Below are positions 1 to 12,880 of a stretch of 64,000 bases of DNA, piece after piece. Both the position numbers and the translations under genes were made by a program. Within the stretch, counting starts at the first letter, position 1; every line of letters starts with the position of its first letter. Source of the stretch: Atherix ibis (taxonomy: Eukaryota; Arthropoda; Insecta; Diptera; Athericidae); the NCBI GenBank assembly GCA_958298945.1, contig OY282606.1, forward strand, positions 41,677,920 through 41,741,919, in the 5' to 3' direction. The notes beneath the pieces are model-generated. The model was given only the letters and a program-made list of their open reading frames with translations. It made no database searches and was not told where the DNA came from.

Positions 1-1033
1 GTGGTGAAGTAATTCCAAGCTGTTCGCTTGGCCTGTTTCACCGCTCTTTTGACTCGAGCAGTCCTGAGTCTCAATTCGATGAGATTCGCCATACTAGAAT
101 AACGAGAGTAGTGTTTCCAGGCCATATTTCTTTCACGTCGTAATGTTGCGATTTCGTAGGAATACCATTTAGATTGGTGTTTAGACAAGCCAGCTGAAGA
201 GGGAATTGTCCCAGCAGCTGCATGTTTGAAGATTTTTATCACGTTTTCTGCCTCAAGATTAGTAGATTGGGCAACGGGTAGACCAGCAGAAGCTTTGAAA
301 ATCGCAGCTCTGTAATTTTCCCAATTTGCGCACTCTTCTAGTGATTTTATTTTAACGTGCGCAACATTTGCCTCCACAAGTATGGGCAAGTGGTCACTTC
401 CTTCAAGGAAGCCATGAACTTTCCATGAACTAAAGTTCCGTGTAGGAACGAAGGTGAGGTCAAGAAGAGAGGTAGTACCCCTGGTTGAGAAAAAGGTCGG
501 TGAACCATCGTTTAGTAGAGTGAATCGGTACAGTTGAGCCATTCCTCGAAGATTTTTCCGCGCCAACAGGTTCTTGGGGAACTCCAAGCATGACTGTGGG
601 CATTGAAATCTGCAAGGATGATGGTATTTTCGGGTAATTAGACCTTGCCAATCTGCTGGTGAAAAACGCAGGCTGTGTTCAATGTATATATTTGCAATGT
701 GGACTTTGGGAGAGGTATTAACAGAAATAAGGATTGTCAAAAAATTTGTGAAACGTGAATTTTTGAGTAGGATATGGAGGGGTATATGATAAAACCTACA
801 CCACATCTTTTGTTTTTGTTGGTTTTGTTGAAAAACAAACATTGGTATTTTTGATAGAATGGTTGGTTGTAGGAGTGAGGTAATTTGGTTTTTTGCAAAG
901 CAACTATTTTTAGAGAGTACTGATTTAACAGCTGGCTCAGACCTTCTAGGTTATTAAGGACCTCGTAGATGTTCCATTGCAAAATGGAACATCTGATGTT
1001 GTTTCTTACACCATTTCTATGAATGCTTACCAT
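1..1033 (-). pseudogene. LINE ORF2 N-terminal endonuclease, frameshifted and partial
   Basis: ORF2 of the same element begins 26 bp downstream of the ORF1 stop. The first 98 codons (1033-737) hold the start of an endonuclease/exonuclease/phosphatase fold: SILQWNI, NNLEGLSQLLNQ, and IVALQ where related elements have IVALQE. The frame closes at 737. Further coding blocks are readable downstream in other frames, including DFNAHSHAWSS near 600 and a block near 300-20 that continues the post-endonuclease linker (for example SKHQSKWYSYEIATLRRERN). It is cut by the window edge. Confidence 0.75.
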
Positions 1034-1058
1034 AGTAGAAAGTTAGGCAAGCTAAAGA

Positions 1059-2449
1059 CTAGGACAGTAATATGTCCAAACATAGTGCTGCATTAGAGGT
1101 TTGCCGAAGGCATACCACTTCGTGTTCACCAGATTGCAGGCTCGTACTTTTAGAAAAAACATTAGCAATGTTTTTTTTTTTGGAGCTTGTGCCTGGTTTT
1201 CCAGACTTCATTTTTTGGGCTATGTTTAAAATGGTGTTGCGATCTTCTGGGTCGAGGTCTTTCACCGTGCTAATTAGTATAGCAACTTGTTCACTGGTGG
1301 ATCGGGGGTGGGTTGAAGGTGCTTGAGAATTTGAGAGTGGGGATTTTGATGGGGTGGTAATTGATTTACCAGAAGAGGCGTGGATTTCTGTATTTGTATT
1401 AGGTTTTTTGACAACTGGCGTTGCAGAATTAGATAGCTTACGCTCAGAAGTTTTTTTAGAAGGGGAGTGTACAATTTTTTTGGATGGAAAAGGGGATGGT
1501 GGCAATGGTGAGGTGGATGGAGAAGACGTTGGTGGCAATGATGAGGATACTGATGTATTGACGGGATGAGGTGACGCACGGACTGCTTGTGCAAAGGAGA
1601 TCTTCGACTGTATTGTGGAGGTATCCCTTTGATTTTTTTTGAATATGATTGTTGTTGTAGCCATTGAACATTTGTTGTCCTTCATTACTTTGAGAATGGT
1701 TTTTCTCTCAGCCTAAGAAGGGCAGCAACGGTCTCCTGAGGAATGTGTGTCTGTTTTGCAGTTAACGCAAAAGACACGTGTGCATAGCTTTTCAGGATGA
1801 GGCGCAAGTCCACAACTAACACATACCATCGAAGCCTTACAGTGTTTAGCTGTATGGCCCAGTACTTGGCAGTTGCGATATCTCATGGAGTTCGGATAAT
1901 AAGTTTTTAAATCAAATCTTTGGAAAAGGATGTTAATATTGAAAGAGAGTTCGTAGGGTCAAAACAACAATACCCGTAAATGATAGCGTACCGTCGCGCG
2001 TAGATATTATTTTCCTAGCCTCTACCTCGTTGTAATCCGTGAGGTTGCTACGATTTCCTCTCCGGAAGTATTTGCAAGCCACTTGCAAAAAATCGTTCCC
2101 TTTACTTGCTGATATTCTTGAGAGCCAGACTAGTTTTAAAAGGACAGAGTTGGTTCGCTTTTAATTTTGGCTCGGGTGGAGTAGAAATTACTAGAAAGCG
2201 CAGATGGTCGGTAATTTAAGTCGGAAGGGAGGGGAAATTTACCAATTTACTCAGTACAGATAAATTTGTGTTTGTTTGGTTGTGGTTGTTGCGATTGTGA
2301 TGTACATGATTTGTTGTAGTGTTGTTGGATTAATTCAGTCGGGCTGTTTTTGTGGATTTTGTGGTAGAGGCGTCGAAAATGAAGAGGGATATACCTGTAT
2401 CCGGTGGCGAGGGGGGGTCCGGTGGGCTGACATTCACGTCCACGTCCAT
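1059..2449 (-). pseudogene. LINE ORF1 (gag-like), frameshifted
   Basis: A plausible ORF1 start is the ATG at 2449-2447 followed by a proline-rich N-terminus (MDVDVNVSPPDPPSPPDTG), but this frame closes within about 40 codons and the sequence continues in another frame. The zinc-knuckle part is readable around 1720-1900, and the last open block is 1685-1059 (208 codons, rich in Ser, Pro, Thr and Lys). It would have packaged the LINE RNA. Several frame breaks make it non-functional. Confidence 0.7.
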
Positions 2450-2489
2450 TATTAGGGCTTGCACTTGTAACTATCACTTGTTTTTACTT

Positions 2490-3674
2490 CAAACGCGAGG
2501 TAGCCAAAAAGGCAAAATATGAATAAAGTACAAAGATATGAAAAGCACTGATAAAATCACTTGTGAAAGAAAAAGAAAACCTATTCAGACTTCCAATCAC
2601 CAAAAAAATGTAAGACAATGAGAACGTCCGAACTGGTACGCAGTGCAGACGGGAATCAATTTCGGAAAAATTATAACGCAATTTATGCGACAAGACCGAG
2701 TCAGTTTTTGTATAAATTGAAGGAAACTTTAAAGTTGACAAAAGGTTAACTTAGCAAAAATGTTGGCGAAAATTTTTATATTTTTAAAAAATTTAAAAGA
2801 AAACATTTATTGAAATTATCATAGCAATTGATAAAACTATACTAATTTGGAATATATGTGTAGAAATAATATTATAATTAAATTTATTAAGAAAACCAGT
2901 ACTACGAGTATAACGTAAAATCTTTCGTAAAATGTTAATATTACCGCTGATATGCTTAAAGACGTTGTCCATTATCAGTCTTAGTAGTTTTTTTAATTAA
3001 TGCATTCTCTTTTTCAACTATCAATCGTAAAATCCCATTATTTTACCGAAATAATAATCGAGGGGATAATATTTAATTTTCTAATTAAATAAATATTAAA
3101 TAAATAACACATCTCATATATTTTGTTGTTAGCACAAATATATATTTGCCCTTATATATGTATAATAGCAATAAATATTTTATCTTAACTATATATACCT
3201 TAAAGCGACCCAATACATACACAGAAATATTCAAAAACATATACATACATATAAATATATATACTTAAAACTCCAATGAAAAATAAAAATTTGTTCTCTC
3301 TTTCCTCTTAAAGATTAAGTATAAATAAAGATAATTTTACATACATAAATATTTAATTTCAGCAAAGAATTAACTTTTTTTTTTAATAAGAAATTTATTA
3401 TTGTTCATATATGATGAGCACTGGGATTACCACCGTTCCGGAGGTATTGCGCGCACAATTCGAATAGAGTGAATTATGAGCAATTTGTAGCGTAAGTAAT
3501 TTCACACTTTATTCCGGTATATTCATAAGTATGGACGTATGAATATTCAGAATATGTATAAAGGAGCAATATAAGAAAATATTGTATTTGATTATATTTA
3601 TAATGTTGAGGATTATATATAAACGATGACAATGATCAGATTATATACGTGCACGTTTCTGATATTGAAAATCC
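2490..3674. other. AT-rich intergenic stretch and 3' UTR of the BIG3-like gene
   Basis: No coding signal was seen. The part next to 3675 should be the 3' UTR of the minus-strand gene. A minus-strand AATAAA lies near 3386-3396 (read as ttttatt-type sequence on the plus strand) and could serve as its poly(A) signal. This is only a weak call in such AT-rich DNA. Confidence 0.3.
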
Positions 3675-5254
3675 TTAAAATTGGTTGACTTTAAGTTCAT
3701 TGCCTTGCAACTGAACCAGGCGGAATGCTTCTCGAATTGTTGGTGTCATAAGAAGTTTTAGATTTTCGGCTGCCTCCTCTGGTAGTGAACGTAAGAGTTC
3801 CATAGAAGCAACGACGAGTTGAGCAAGAGCGGCTCTTTTATAGTTGGAGTCTTTGAGGATACTACTAGCCCTTTGCTGTTCGATTTCAGGTGAGATTTGT
3901 TCGGATTCAGGCTTTTGTGGTCGATTCGTGTCGAAAGGATTGGACCGTGATTTTGGCTGAAATTCACTTATCAGCGTTGTCATTGTTATATTTTCCTCCT
4001 CTAAAGATTTTGCTGGAGAATTTTCAGTTGTTCCTGATTGGCTCTTAATCGATTTAGTATCGTCTTCAGAGACGCTCATTTGTTCACACATTTTCGGCGT
4101 ACTATGTACTGATCGTGGCTTTCGATCATCTTTGAGACTACCATTCTCCACATCGTGCATTGCTGAGTGGCTCAGATAAAGCTCACAAACCAGATTCCAA
4201 GCATCTTGTAAACAGAATAGGTACCGAACGAAATTCTCTTTTTTCTTCACTGTAGTGGTATTAAGTCTTGAGCAAGATTCCAAAATATAGTTCAGGTCCT
4301 CTGTTTCCAAATTGTATACAACAATATCGTTTAGATATGAATCAACCAGGGCTATGAAATATATCATCCATGAAGATGTCATCTGCTTATACAAATTAGA
4401 GGCATATTCGATGTTCGATACTTTCTGCATGAGAAATTTCAATCCTGGTCGACTATCGAACTCCAATGAACTTGAGAGATATTGTTTAACACATCGAAGT
4501 AGAATTTCCTTTGATCGAAAATCCAGTTCATATTCAGGAGATGATGTCGCCGTGAAATTGTCAAAAATGCATGTATTCACTACAGACGGAACGCATTTTA
4601 ATCGTGCTAGCAATAACTTAGCCACTAATTGTAGTAACATTTGGTTTGCCAAAAGCCCGACGACCAAATTTTTATACGGAATACGGATAACAAAATTGTC
4701 GAGATTTGAACTGAAACCATTATTGAGCGGATATAGGAGAAACGAATAGCTGCGATCATCGTTCGGATGCTTCAGGTCATTATGGCTACCCGATTTTGGA
4801 TTGGGTTCTCTTTGATTGTCGAGAAGGAAAACTTGTTGAGCTAGCGAGTTAATCCTTGTCAACTCTTCAAGTGTACTATCACGACGAGCAGCCACCTTAA
4901 CATTAGCACAGTCACCGTAGAAACTATTTGATTTCTCATGAAATGCAAATGAAAGCTGCCTTAGCGGAGCTATCGTGACTGTGCATGCTCTGTGTATAGC
5001 TGAGCAGACAATCATCCATTGGGATTCATTAAACAAATGGCCTGTAGACAGAACTACGTGCTTCAAACAGGATACTCCGACACGTGCAATTGTCTCCTGC
5101 GCTTGTGCGGAACACTCAATTAGTACCAACAATAGTTGCTTCAAAGCTAATGTAGCGGCTGCCGGTATTCTGGTCGGTGATTCACTAAAGTTGTTTTCAT
5201 CACTCGAAGAACTATCTAACTTGTTACCGTTATTAATATTAATATTAATATTAA

Positions 5255-5322
<68 letters not shown>

Positions 5323-8300
5323 GTACTATTACTGCTACAATTATTGCTATTGCTATTGTTAACGTTGATACATTTGCTATCGACGATATTTTCAGTACTC
5401 TCAGTCGTACCGTTAACTAATTTTATTTGTGAATATTTCAAATTGTCGACTGGTCTGATAATAGTGGTCAATTTAGTTTTGATTGTTGTAGTTTTTTTTG
5501 CGTCATTGCTCACACGTTTTTGTGATTTCTCAATAAATTCCACAACCAAATCTGTCGTCATGCAGCAGCAGTGCTTGAAGTTCTTCTCAATGGTCAACCA
5601 ATTTGCTCCGGTTTTATTGATGTACCTTAACCAGTCCTGAATCATAGGAATCAACAGATGATTTGTGCAATAGAAACCGAAATCGATGCCTGGACTGGTC
5701 ATTAGGTTTTTGAAAAGTTTGAAAATAGTTTGCAGAATTGGTGCCTGATGTTGATTGGGGCACACAATCAACGAATTGGTTAAGCCATCCAGAAGAAGGA
5801 ACCAAACCTTAAGCACACCGCTCGACTTATCCATTTCGTCGATTTTTGTGATTGTATCCTTATCAATGTGTAGTGATCGATATGATATCATGTGTTGCTC
5901 ATTTTTATTCTGCAAGTAATCATTTCCAAAGTAGGTAAAGTTCTCCATCGAGTTGGGTATATTTGCATCAATAATATGGGTATAAGTGATGCCTTTGATT
6001 TTGTACGTGGAATGAAAATTAGGACACTTGGGCATGTTGTACATGAACCCCAAAATTGAAGAGCATCTTTCTAGGAAGCGTAGCGTCTCGTGTAAAAATT
6101 CTATTGGCCGAAAGCTATTCTCCTCATCATTGGCAACTCCTCCAGAAACTTCTAGGTATGAGAGCAAACACAAAATGCAGTCGAGACCAGCATTAGCAAA
6201 AACTAAAGTGTTATCACTATCTAGGAATACACGAAATATATCAACGATATTGGCGATATTAAGCATGCGGCTACGTGCATTCCTTAGGGTGCCGAAGAGT
6301 GGACGCCAACCCGACCGTATTTCTGTACGGTGTGCTTCCACAATTTCATATAAACAAGCAACAATTTGATCCTAAATAGAAATTTATTATTTTAACAATC
6401 AATAGAAAGTTATAGTACAATTTTATTACCTGAACATCAATGTCACATGTGTCCATACTCAAAAGGTTCTCAAAAGGCTTCAGTAGTGCTTCATTGAAGT
6501 GAAAATGCGGCAACTCTGACTGTTCTACTAATAATGCTGTTATTATATCATGAATATACTCGATAGCTCTCTTCGAAATAGCCCGATCTTTATGGCAAGC
6601 AGCCTAAAAAATTGTATAACGAAAGAGTTCATATATGAAAGTTTTTAATAATGCTAATGAATACTTACATCCATTAAATGGGGTCCAGTTATGGCCCAGA
6701 TTTTAAGAACATGTAAAAGTGGTCTAGAACTACGGAATACTTTTAAGGTAACATCTCCAACTCTATGCAATAAAAGTGAGAGCGGTAGTGAGTCGGTTTT
6801 CTTCCAGTTTCTCGTTGGCCACCATAATCGTGTACCCTTCCGTGCTGTAGTATTTCGATAAAGTTGTTCGCGTGAAGCACGACACAAACACTTAAGGAAC
6901 TGGCATAAGGACGGTAAGCTTAGTCTTTCAGCTGCATCATTAAATAGATTTTCAGCTTGGTGTGATAGAGCACATAATACTTTTGAGGTATCGCCTTGAC
7001 TTAATAGAACGGTCTCATTTGAGCCCGAATATCCTTTTAGGATAGTTGAAACGTTGGTATTTGGACTTTGCAGTGGCGCTTGCAGGAAACTATACACGTC
7101 AACGCTGAAATTTTGAATGTAATTCAATAACTAAGTATTTTTTTAGATTAGTTGTAATCATACGAACCATGTCTCATCATCATCGATTGGGATTGCTGAT
7201 AAGTTGAGCTTGTCATTTCCGGTTCCAGCGGCGGGAGTACACTTATCGCCACTGTCGTAATCACGACGTCCAGTTGATGGTGATGTATTCACTGAAGAGG
7301 AATTTTGTAAACTGAACAAATTGTGTTCCAGTTGAGTGACTTGACGGCATACTGAAAATATTGAGTGCCAGCACTCTGCACTGTAGGATCCAAGATTGAG
7401 ACCACCGGTCAGAACCACATCCATTGACAATGCCTGACTCGCTGTTATACGCGGTCCCGCTGTCTGACAAACGTTCGTTGATAACAAGTTAAGAATTTTA
7501 CCGGCCAAGTGTTGAAGATTCAAAGAATTGCTTAAAGTTGCAGCCTGTAAAATAATTGCAAAATCATAAAAAATTCTCATTCCTCAAGGCAGTTCTCAAG
7601 CAGAAAAATTCCAATCTAATACTCACCGCATGTAATCCATCTAAGCACATGGCATAGAGGGCTTCGCCGTTCGATTTATTACTCTTAATTTTAACTCGCA
7701 ATGTTCTTTTGGAAAGCGCAACCAATCGATTTGTTCCGTTAGCACCAGTGTCACCTAAACCTGTGCTTAAGACGGTAACCATCGATTCCCAACAGCAGGT
7801 AAGTACACGACGTGAGAGCTTCTTTGCCGCTTCCCGTCTATCATTTTGTTCTTCATTGAATCGAACTGCCGATTGTAGTCTTTGCCATTCAGAGAGCATT
7901 TGTGTAGTTCCATAGCCACCAGCATCACATAACATATCCACAAGAGCACATCTTGATGAATCAAATTCATCTTTCGATAACATCTCTAAAGGATTTGATG
8001 CAATGACTGACTGGTAGAGTTCACATAACCATGAATTTGATAAATAAACTAAAACTCCGGTATTTTGAACCGAAGTGACGAATTGCTGCTCCGATAATGG
8101 TATCAAAATACCTTTCTCTATATTCTCATAATGGCCAAGACGCATAAGCTGCAAGCTTAAAAGTAACGCCGAATATATGGCCAAATAAATCCCATCCGCG
8201 TTAATTGCACTTAGATGGTAATCAAAATCCGAATAGTTCATACTGTTCTCGTGGCAAACCGATGATGCAAATTCCTGCATTGCTTCGTCAACTTCCACAC

Positions 8301-10289
8301 AAGATCTCAGTCTTAAAAGTTTCGGCACCAAATCGTTCCTTAATGACTTGGCGAATTCTCTAGCATGGTGACGGTCATAGTCTGTATCTACTCGAGCGGG
8401 AATTGTTGGCGCTTCCAGATGAGTGTATGGCCACATATTATTCTCCGTTTTAGAAGAACCTTCATCACTAGATGTCTGAACTTCTTCTTCCGGTCCTTCG
8501 GTATCGCCAGAGTTATTCGAAGCCATGTCTGGTTCTTGGTGTTCACAGTCGCTTTCTGACCCGGAAGATGTCTCGAAGCCATTCTGCCGTAATTCAGCTA
8601 CTGCGTCTCTATATGGTGCTGGCAGACGTGCCATTGATTGATAAGTTAGCGGACCGGTGTAATCGGCTTCTCTCAAAGACAAATATCGATAATTCAAAAC
8701 CTCCACACTCTGATCATTAATTACATTTTCATTAATTTCTCCCGAACACAGTGTTTGAAGAGAATCTAGAAGTGCAACAATACATTCAACACTCGCCTGT
8801 AGAGTTACTTCTCCACAGTTTCCTGCCTGTGCTGCAACAGCACACTCCTCCATAGCATCAATTAATCTGAAAAGTGAAAATATTCCAAATATTTCATTTG
8901 TGCTTTTTTTTACTATAGAATATGTAATTACAGTCGAAACATTGCCATGTCATCGCTGCATCCTTGTCCAGCATTTTTATCAACGTATAAAATAACTGCT
9001 AAGTCAACTAGCCTTTCCGGGCTTCTAAATATCTCCCGAACGCACTTAAGTGGTTCAGTTCTATTTTGTGGGGACGGTAAAAGTAACATTCGGTGAAATA
9101 GAGCTTCCAACATTGGTCGCAAAGAGCCTTGAGCACCAGCTATCCGAAGCAACTGGATGCCAGTCAGGTAAACACATCGTGCCTGTGGCCCATCAAGCCC
9201 AGGTCCAGTAAAGAAGCCTCTGGCTTCATTCTCAATTATATGCAAAGCATCTCTAGATCAATTACACAAATCAATAGAAAATCAGATCGAAATCTTAGAA
9301 AATAATTACTTATAAGTAAACTTTTTGTCCAAGTTTACTCGTCCAGGAGAACCAAGTGCAGCCGCTAACGTTGGGCAAAACTTTTGCCATAGAAACGATG
9401 TGAAATGTGGATTGGCATGCACATCACGCGGTAAGGAAGTGACTAATGTTAGAATACATTCGGTTAGGAATAAAGATCCAGACGATTCTGGCTTTTTTGG
9501 ACTCCCGAATCGGGGCTCTATCAACCTACAACAGAGCCACTGCATTACTGGAATGACCTCGTTATATACTGCCGACGCCTGCGCGGCCGTTATAAGTCCA
9601 GCAGGTGCAGTTTTTTGCACTTCCTCTGCCTCATCTTTCAAAAATGCACAAAATGTCCGGAGACATTGGCTAGCTGCCGCAAGAGAAGCCGCCTTTATTG
9701 CTCTAGAACCTGTCTCCCAGCATTCACCACTTCGCGACAATATTTCTATTAGTAGCCTTCCATTTAGAGTGCACGTTTGAGAACATGCCATTGCCAAAAA
9801 CAAACGCAATACGTTTACGACTGTTTCCTCCGAACTTGTTGTAGGTATAATACCAGCAGTAGCTCTAAGAAGCTGTGCTGGAAGCCATAACGAATCATCC
9901 TCCGGCTCCATACCAATATAAAATCGTTCATCTCGAATTATTCGCTAAAAAATTTCATGCATTATTTTCTGAATGGGCATTTTATCATCTGTAAAGTTTA
10001 CGTGAAGTCCATTCAGTCCAAAGGTGATGTACTTTGCCCGTTTCGTTTCCAAAGCCATTTGAAGTGCGGTGAGGCAAACCGTCCTAAGTTCATGTGAAGG
10101 ATCTCTGTGGATACCATGTTGTCGATACAGTTTATCTGAATCGATTATAATAAACCTTAATGTTTATCAAGTTTTTTCCATAAAAATGATAGTGTAATGG
10201 TTACCATATGCAATTTGGGCGGCTTGCTTTAAAGTTGAATGCTTTGTTCCTGTTGCCTCTTTAATTATCTGCAGTAGTAATTCTTCCAT
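3675..10289 (-). CDS. ARFGEF3: Brefeldin A-inhibited GEF protein 3-like (BIG3/ARFGEF3), nine exons, complete
   Basis: Sec7-family large ArfGEF-like protein of 2032 codons. Exons on the minus strand: 10289-10205, 10135-10002, 9944-9310, 9252-8932, 8866-7627, 7544-7168, 7104-6669, 6603-6430, 6371-3675. All junctions are GT-AG and in phase. The start MEELLLQIIKEATGTKH matches the BIG3 N-terminus (MEEILRKLQKEASGSK in vertebrates). Exon 4 has the family block GPGLDGPQARCVYL, followed by an ALFHRMLL block. Residues about 550-690 correspond to the Sec7 region (NADGIYLAIYSALLL, GVLVYLSNSWLCELY), but no canonical FRLPGE catalytic loop is visible, as known for BIG3. HDS-type helical segments fill exons 6-9 (SGWRPLFGTLRNA in exon 9). 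A long Asn run sits near residues 1475-1515. Vertebrate BIG3 is about 2177 residues. Expected role: Golgi/secretory-granule trafficking scaffold. Confidence 0.93.
5230..5335 (-). repeat. Coding trinucleotide microsatellite (poly-Asn) inside the BIG3-like gene
   Basis: A TTA/ATT repeat on the plus strand reads AAT/ATA on the coding strand, giving a run of about 16 Asn, a Thr, more Asn and then alternating Asn-Ile. It lies in the last exon, in a low-complexity Asn/Ser linker between helical segments, and keeps the frame. On the plus strand the same DNA makes a spurious poly-Leu ORF. Confidence 0.9.
9945..10001 (-). other. 57-nt intron 2 of the BIG3-like gene
   Basis: Donor GTAAAC after FGLNGLH and acceptor TTTTTTAG before RIIRDERFYIG. 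Removing it joins the protein exactly as in the family (FGLNGLH-R-x-x-R-DERFY). Its length is a multiple of three, but its own last codon is an in-frame TAG, so retention would truncate the protein after about 92 residues. Confidence 0.85.
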
Positions 10290-12880
10290 TTCAAAATTGT
10301 GTACTATTTTTTTACGGTTTACTCATAATTGTATCTTAATTTTATATAAAATATACCTAAAAATTTCGGAAAAATTTTATGTAATTCAAGACCGTTTTTA
10401 AAAATTATTGAAAAACAAATGTTCATAAAAAAATTTCTTTCAATAAATAGAGAATTCCTATAATATTTAAAGTAAATTAAATAAAATAATAAAGAAATTT
10501 TGCGTAACTATGTAATTTTTATATTATAATTTTATTTAATAGCAAATTAATGTTAATAAAAACGATATTGCAAATCGGAATAGTATCTAAAAATTTCGCT
10601 AAATCATCAAAGACAAAGAATTTTCTATAATTTTTTGCTAATTATTTCAAATATTTCAGCATTGTATAAAAAAGTTGAAATTCATCAATTATATCTTAAG
10701 AAAAAATTCAAATTTATTTATTTTGGTTGGATATTTTGAAAGATTTCTACAGGTCATACTTTGTTCTTCTTTAATCAATTATAATTTTTAATTTAATAAA
10801 CCAAAAATAATATAAAAATTGAATTGAGACAAAAATGGATTTAGATAATTCTTGGAAGATAAATTTGTAAATTATAAACTGAATATATGTATATTCCTGA
10901 TTCGTTTTTCTAATCAATATGGTTTATTATTAATTTCTATGATATACAATAAAATATTGAATATTAAATAGCCTCAAAAAGTATTAAATATAAATAATTT
11001 TTATATTTATATTTCTACTCAATATGGTTAATATATTATACTATAAATAATACATTATACAATCACTTACAGCTATCAATCATACTAAAAACACATAGTG
11101 TGGAAATAATCTTTTATTCATTGTAGGGTTGAATATTCTTTCAATAAGTTTATTTAATAATTACAATGTTATATTGTTATATTGGTAGAATGTATTAACA
11201 AATATTAGTTTGAGTTCGGTAAAAATTTGTGCAAATCATTTTTAATAGGAATATTTTTTTAAAATTTTATCGGTTGTTTGATTTTTTAAACCTTAATCAA
11301 TATTCAATTTTATGAATATTTAATACCATAACTTTTAGAAATTTTATTTATAAGTGAAAACTTTGCAATATTATTTATTAACTTATTGTATTTTCTGTAT
11401 GAATAATTTTTAATAGAAGATACTTTATTTTTGTTTTATATACAGTATAAAACAAATTAAAATATTCTTTCTAAGTGTTTTTTTTTCATACAAACATGCC
11501 TAAAATAAACATATGCGTTTAAGTTGCTATTGTTCTACTCAAGTTTTAGCTACATCAAAATTAACATTGAACTTGTCAAATTAGTCCAGTTTGCAGGTAC
11601 AACCAAGATTAATTAATTCCATTTAAGGATTTGCAAAGCCATAATCTAAATCATTTATCAGACAATTAAACATGATGCCTTTCTTAATATACTTGATTTA
11701 ATATGTACGAGTATGTGTGTATCTAAAAATATGTATATTCAAAGTGTGCATATTTAGTATAGCTCATTTAATAGAAAAGCCACCAAGGCAATTCTAGGCT
11801 TTTGTAGCCTATATAACTACACACCAATGTGCCAAAGGCAGTATGTACCTTAGAAATAGTAACCCAGTACTTATGTACACTAGATTTGTTTTCTTGAAAA
11901 GGCAAAATTATAACAGTATCTATGGAAAAATGTAGTGTAAAAGAAGGTCCTTGGCGTACCTGTCTCTAAGCATTTTAGTTAAAATCAAATCACACCTTAC
12001 TTTTCCTTTCAAATCGATTTTCAACTCTTGTAAATTTTATTAACTTCCTGGCATATGTTATTTTGTTTAAAAGTGTGATTACACTAAAAATGTTCACTTT
12101 TTATATAAATTTTTAATTTACTGAGACATAAAAAACAAAATTGAAGCAAATATTGCAGTTTCATTGTATGTTAGTGAAAACTATTTTTATTCATTCGTTT
12201 GTCTCGATATTGATATTTTCCAAATCCATAAATAATCCTATCGATACCAACCAACACAATAGACTAAACGAACAACGCAAAAATGATTCATCAAAAGCTT
12301 AATACACTTTTGGATATGTTTATGGCTATGTACACGAATATATGCAGACTGCAGTATGCGCTTCTGGACAACAATTTCCTTGTGAAAATGATAGGCTTTA
12401 ATGTACAATCATATCTATTTCCGTATGTGGTTAAGAATAAAATGAATTTTGTAAAAAAAAAAAACATTCTTAATTTACACTTTTTAATATTCGCATCTGT
12501 GCAACTTTACATGTAAGTATATGTACAGGCATAAAATATTCAACCCTTCATTATATTGTAACATATAGCCCTGAATTAATTCTGCATTTAAATATTTGTT
12601 TTTTTTTTTCGTACTTAAAAATATTAATTTTCAAAGTATACTTAATAACCGAACATTTTCTTTTATTTCACTAGAAAACTTTTGAATTGCAGTTAGTTTT
12701 TTCAAAGACTTTTGATTTATTTTAACTTTGTAATAAAGCGTTGTAATTTGCCCACACAAGCAGAAAATGAAAAAAAAAATACTTTTACGAATACATTTTT
12801 GCAAAATTATGTGCTGCTACCTTTAGGCTTTTTCAATTATCTATATTATTTGGATAAACATTCGCACTATTGCTTCTATG
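10290..12880. other. AT-rich upstream region of the BIG3-like gene
   Basis: No coding exon could be supported. The first few hundred bases upstream of 10289 must contain the 5' UTR and promoter, but no TATA or initiator stands out from the background. A plus-strand ORF at 12283-12516 has no recognisable features and looks like chance. Confidence 0.4.

Larger units (their letters stand above)
1..2485 (-). mobile_element. I-clade non-LTR retrotransposon, 5' part, decayed
   Basis: The minus strand carries the two-ORF layout of an I-like LINE. The upstream ORF1 (about 2449 down to 1059) includes, near 1860-1720, a cysteine/histidine series of the gag zinc-knuckle type (C-X-V-L-G-H-T-A-K-H-C followed by further CX2C pairs), and then a long Pro/Ser/Thr-rich stretch. 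ORF2 starts with an ATG at 1033 (MVSIHRNGVRNN) and opens the apurinic endonuclease domain (ILQWNI near its start). The endonuclease motif DFNAHSHAWSS is readable near 630-590 but in a shifted frame, so the element is dead. The reverse transcriptase would lie beyond the left edge. The 5' boundary is approximate; the AT-rich ORF at 2484-2741 may be its 5' UTR. Confidence 0.85.

Noticed and set aside
4975..5640. 221-codon plus-strand ORF with a long leucine run
   Set aside because: It is the antisense of the last BIG3-like exon; the Leu run comes from the Asn microsatellite on the coding strand.
11060..11110. Possible 14-nt minus-strand microexon upstream of BIG3
   Set aside because: The start codon of BIG3 is well supported at 10289 and a 14-nt exon has no supporting feature.
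12283..12516. 77-codon plus ORF starting MIHQKLNTLL
   Set aside because: Composition matches background and no family resemblance; likely chance.
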